This document shows, in pieces, positions 32,999-34,721 of a stretch of DNA of 34,721 bases (its first letter is position 1; every line of letters starts with the position of its first letter). This stretch comes from Planctomycetaceae bacterium. Lineage in GTDB: Bacteria; Planctomycetota; Planctomycetia; Pirellulales; Pirellulaceae. The stretch lies in NCBI GenBank assembly GCA_021298315.1, contig JAJTFC010000037.1, positions 1 through 34,721 on the forward strand, written 5' to 3'. The position numbers and the translations under genes are program-made. The notes below the pieces were generated by a model. The model did not search any database. It was not told the origin of the DNA and saw only the letters and a list, made by a program, of their open reading frames with translations.

Positions 32999-34312
32999 AT
33001 GAGCCATACCAATCGTCGTCGCTTCCTCCAAACCACCTCGGCCGTATCGGCTGGTTATTGGGTGGCCGGAGGCGTTGCTCCCAAGGAAAGTCGTTCCGCT
33101 ATTGAAGAGATCCGTTTCGGTTGCATCGGTGTCGGGGGCAAAGGCTCCAGCGACTCGAAGGACGCAGCCAACAACGGCAAGATCGTCGCGATTTGCGATG
33201 TCGACGACAACACCCTCAATGGTCGCAAGAAAGACGAAGACTTTGAAGATGCACAGGTCTTCAATGACTTCCGAAAGATGTTCGACAAAGTGGGTAAGGA
33301 GATCGATGCGGTGACGGTCAGTACACCTGACCATACCCACGCAGTTGCAACAGGCATGGCTCTGAAGATGGGCAAGGCTTGTTATACCCAAAAGCCACTG
33401 ACTCGCACGATTTGGGAAGCTCGCCGAATCGCAGAACTGGCCGCAAATGCCAAGGTTGCAACTCAGATGGGCAATCAAGGATCCGAGAGTCCAGGCTTGC
33501 GAAGTGCTGCGGCCAAGCTCAAGTCAGGTATCATTGGAAACGTCAAAGAGATTCATATTTGGACCAATCGTCCTGTATGGCCTCAAGGCATTCCTCGTCC
33601 TGCCGAACAGCCGATCCCCAAGGAACTGCACTGGGATGAATTTATCGGCCCAGTTGAAATGCGTCCTTACAACGCCGCTTATCACCCCTTCAAATGGCGC
33701 GGCTTCTGGGCCTTTGGCACCGGAGCGCTCGGAGATATGGCTTGCCATACCCTCAACGTCGCCTTCGCAGGCTGCGACTTGGTCAACCCAGTGAGCGTCC
33801 AAGCCACGACAACGGGACACAACGGCGAAACCTTCCCAGGCTCCTCGAAGATCAATTTCGAGTTCGCTGCAACGAAGAATCGTCCTGCCTTGAACATGAT
33901 TTGGTACGACGGTGGAAACAAAGTCGATCCAGAGATGCTCGAAGGTCGCAAACGCAGCGACAGCGGTCTTTTGATCATTGGCGACAAAGGCAAGATGTAC
34001 TCGCCAAACGACTACGGTGCCGAATGCTACTTCACCGGAGTCGAAGACAAAGAAGTCGACTTTGAACGAAGCCCAGGGCACTTCAAGGAATTCGCCATCG
34101 CCATCAAGACCGGCAAGCCGACTTGGTCGAACTTTGCTAATTACGCAGGCAAGATGACCGAAGTCATCCTGCTTGGTAACCTCTCTGTTTGGGCCGCAGG
34201 TAAGGCTCAGCAAGAAGGTCAACAAGTCACCAGCGCCAAACTCGAATGGGATGCCGAAAACCTCAAGGTCAAGGGAACCAGGCCCGCCTATCGAGCCGGT
34301 TACGAACTGTAA
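32999..34312 (+). CDS. Tat-exported Gfo/Idh/MocA family oxidoreductase
   Basis: 437 residues. A twin-arginine signal NRRRFLQTTSAVSAG (5-19) predicts export in folded form. The Rossmann part has the dinucleotide-binding GVGGKG (44-49) and VAICDVDD; QKP (131-133) replaces the common EKP motif, as usual in this planctomycete branch, and GALGDMACH (242-250) supplies the conserved Asp and His of the substrate site. Family members use NAD(P) to oxidise or reduce sugars, inositols or their derivatives; the exact sugar is not predictable. Export together with a tightly bound cofactor is known for Tat-type members such as glucose-fructose oxidoreductase. A terminator follows at 34400-34440. Confidence 0.95.
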   Translation: MSHTNRRRFLQTTSAVSAGYWVAGGVAPKESRSAIEEIRFGCIGVGGKGSSDSKDAANNGKIVAICDVDDNTLNGRKKDEDFEDAQVFNDFRKMFDKVGKEIDAVTVSTPDHTHAVATGMALKMGKACYTQKPLTRTIWEARRIAELAANAKVATQMGNQGSESPGLRSAAAKLKSGIIGNVKEIHIWTNRPVWPQGIPRPAEQPIPKELHWDEFIGPVEMRPYNAAYHPFKWRGFWAFGTGALGDMACHTLNVAFAGCDLVNPVSVQATTTGHNGETFPGSSKINFEFAATKNRPALNMIWYDGGNKVDPEMLEGRKRSDSGLLIIGDKGKMYSPNDYGAECYFTGVEDKEVDFERSPGHFKEFAIAIKTGKPTWSNFANYAGKMTEVILLGNLSVWAAGKAQQEGQQVTSAKLEWDAENLKVKGTRPAYRAGYEL

Positions 34313-34399
34313 GACTCAGTCTTGGCAGAAATTTAGAAACCGTTGCGATTCGTTTTGTGACGATTTTTACGATCAGCCGATCCCGTTTGCAACAAGAAC

Positions 34400-34440
34400 A
34401 CAAGACGCACAGGGCCTTCCTAGTGCGTCTTGTCGTTTCT
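34400..34440 (+). terminator. Terminator after the Gfo/Idh/MocA gene
   Basis: ACAAGACGCAC (34400-34410) and GTGCGTCTTGT (34423-34433) are perfect 11-bp complements around a 12-nt loop that can itself pair partly (AGG with CCT). A TCGTTTCT stretch follows on the plus strand, a weak U-tract. It lies 88 nt after the stop and 75 nt before the next start. Confidence 0.75.
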
Positions 34441-34514
34441 ACCCTGTAAAAAACTTGGGATCCTACTACTATGGAGTGTCCTTTGACAGCCGATCCAACA
34501 CGATTTACTCATCC

Positions 34515-34721
34515 ATGACAGATAACAAAACCTCCACCATCTCCAACGTGCTGTTGGGTTGGCTAATCCCGATCGCGATCGCCACCTTGGGTGTATTTGC
34601 TTTCCTAGGATTGGGAAAACAAACCCCGAAACAAGTCGGAAGCGATCCGTCCGACCCACGCGTGATCCTGACGAAAATGCCGATGGTCAACGTCGATAGC
34701 ATGGAGAGCTTTGAAGGGATC
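34515..34721 (+). CDS. Probable HlyD-family/RND efflux periplasmic adaptor, N-terminal part
   Basis: 69 codons are visible from ATG 34515 to the right edge. The start is a short polar tail followed by a membrane segment at about 10-35 (VLLGWLIPIAIATLGVFAFL), then a polar stretch leading to RVILTKMPMVNVDSME, which resembles the region before the first beta-barrel/hairpin of periplasmic adaptor proteins in RND or ABC export systems. The identification is tentative because the defining lipoyl and hairpin regions lie beyond the window. Confidence 0.5.
   Translation, partial: MTDNKTSTISNVLLGWLIPIAIATLGVFAFLGLGKQTPKQVGSDPSDPRVILTKMPMVNVDSMESFEGI

Overview
The window reads as a chromosomal piece of a Planctomycete, most likely of the Pirellulaceae type (Pirellula, Rhodopirellula, Blastopirellula and relatives). 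The evidence is the set of families present: two complete planctomycete-specific cytochrome/DUF gene pairs (DUF1592-type + DUF1552, and DUF1549/DUF1553 + DUF1501), two DUF1559 pseudopilin-like proteins, an SHD1-TlpA fusion, a DUF11-repeat secreted protein, a Tat-exported Gfo/Idh/MocA oxidoreductase, a dihydropteroate-synthase-like protein of the DUF6513 type, and small NPYxP-type membrane proteins. No rRNA, intact tRNA, CRISPR array, transposase or integrase was found.

Layout. 1-5.2 kb is loosely packed and accessory-looking: a minus-strand gene cut by the left edge, a 0.5 kb gene-poor stretch with a strong hairpin and a tRNA T-arm-like dyad, small membrane or secreted unknowns, a nucleotidyltransferase behind a near-consensus promoter, a DUF2750 protein and a secreted SHD1-thioredoxin protein. 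5.2-11.3 kb is mostly housekeeping metabolism: a small exported protein (minus), nadC, a PPK2 polyphosphate kinase, moaE, a DHPS-like pterin protein (minus), an RluA-type pseudouridine synthase and thioredoxin, closed by a bidirectional terminator. 11.3-19.7 kb is one minus-strand block of four large exported proteins, with expression running DUF1592-type cytochrome, DUF1552, PSD1 cytochrome, DUF1501. 20.0-28.9 kb is a plus-strand series of exported or membrane proteins: a DUF11 protein, DUF1559 no. 1, a phytase-like esterase, two unknowns, then DUF1559 no. 2 in a probable operon with a double AhpD-like protein. 28.9-34.7 kb holds a Uma2-type nuclease-fold protein and an AI-2E family permease (minus), a UPF0104/LPG-synthase-TM protein (plus), a small membrane protein (minus), a Tat-exported oxidoreductase (plus) and the start of a probable HlyD/RND adaptor cut by the right edge.

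How the genes may work together. The four-gene minus block pairs c-type cytochrome proteins with exported partner enzymes; its role is not established in the family. The plus-strand series looks like a set of envelope proteins. Upstream of DUF1559 no. 1 there are four 6-bp repeats at an exact 11-bp period (22436-22474), resembling PhoB/SphR-type Pho boxes; this is the most testable regulatory signal in the window. I did not find a clear-cut new system. The best leads are these repeats, the enlarged soluble insert in the AI-2E permease, the tandem cytochrome block, the 15-bp duplication that copies a stop-codon region between convergent genes, and hairpins spanning convergent stop codons.
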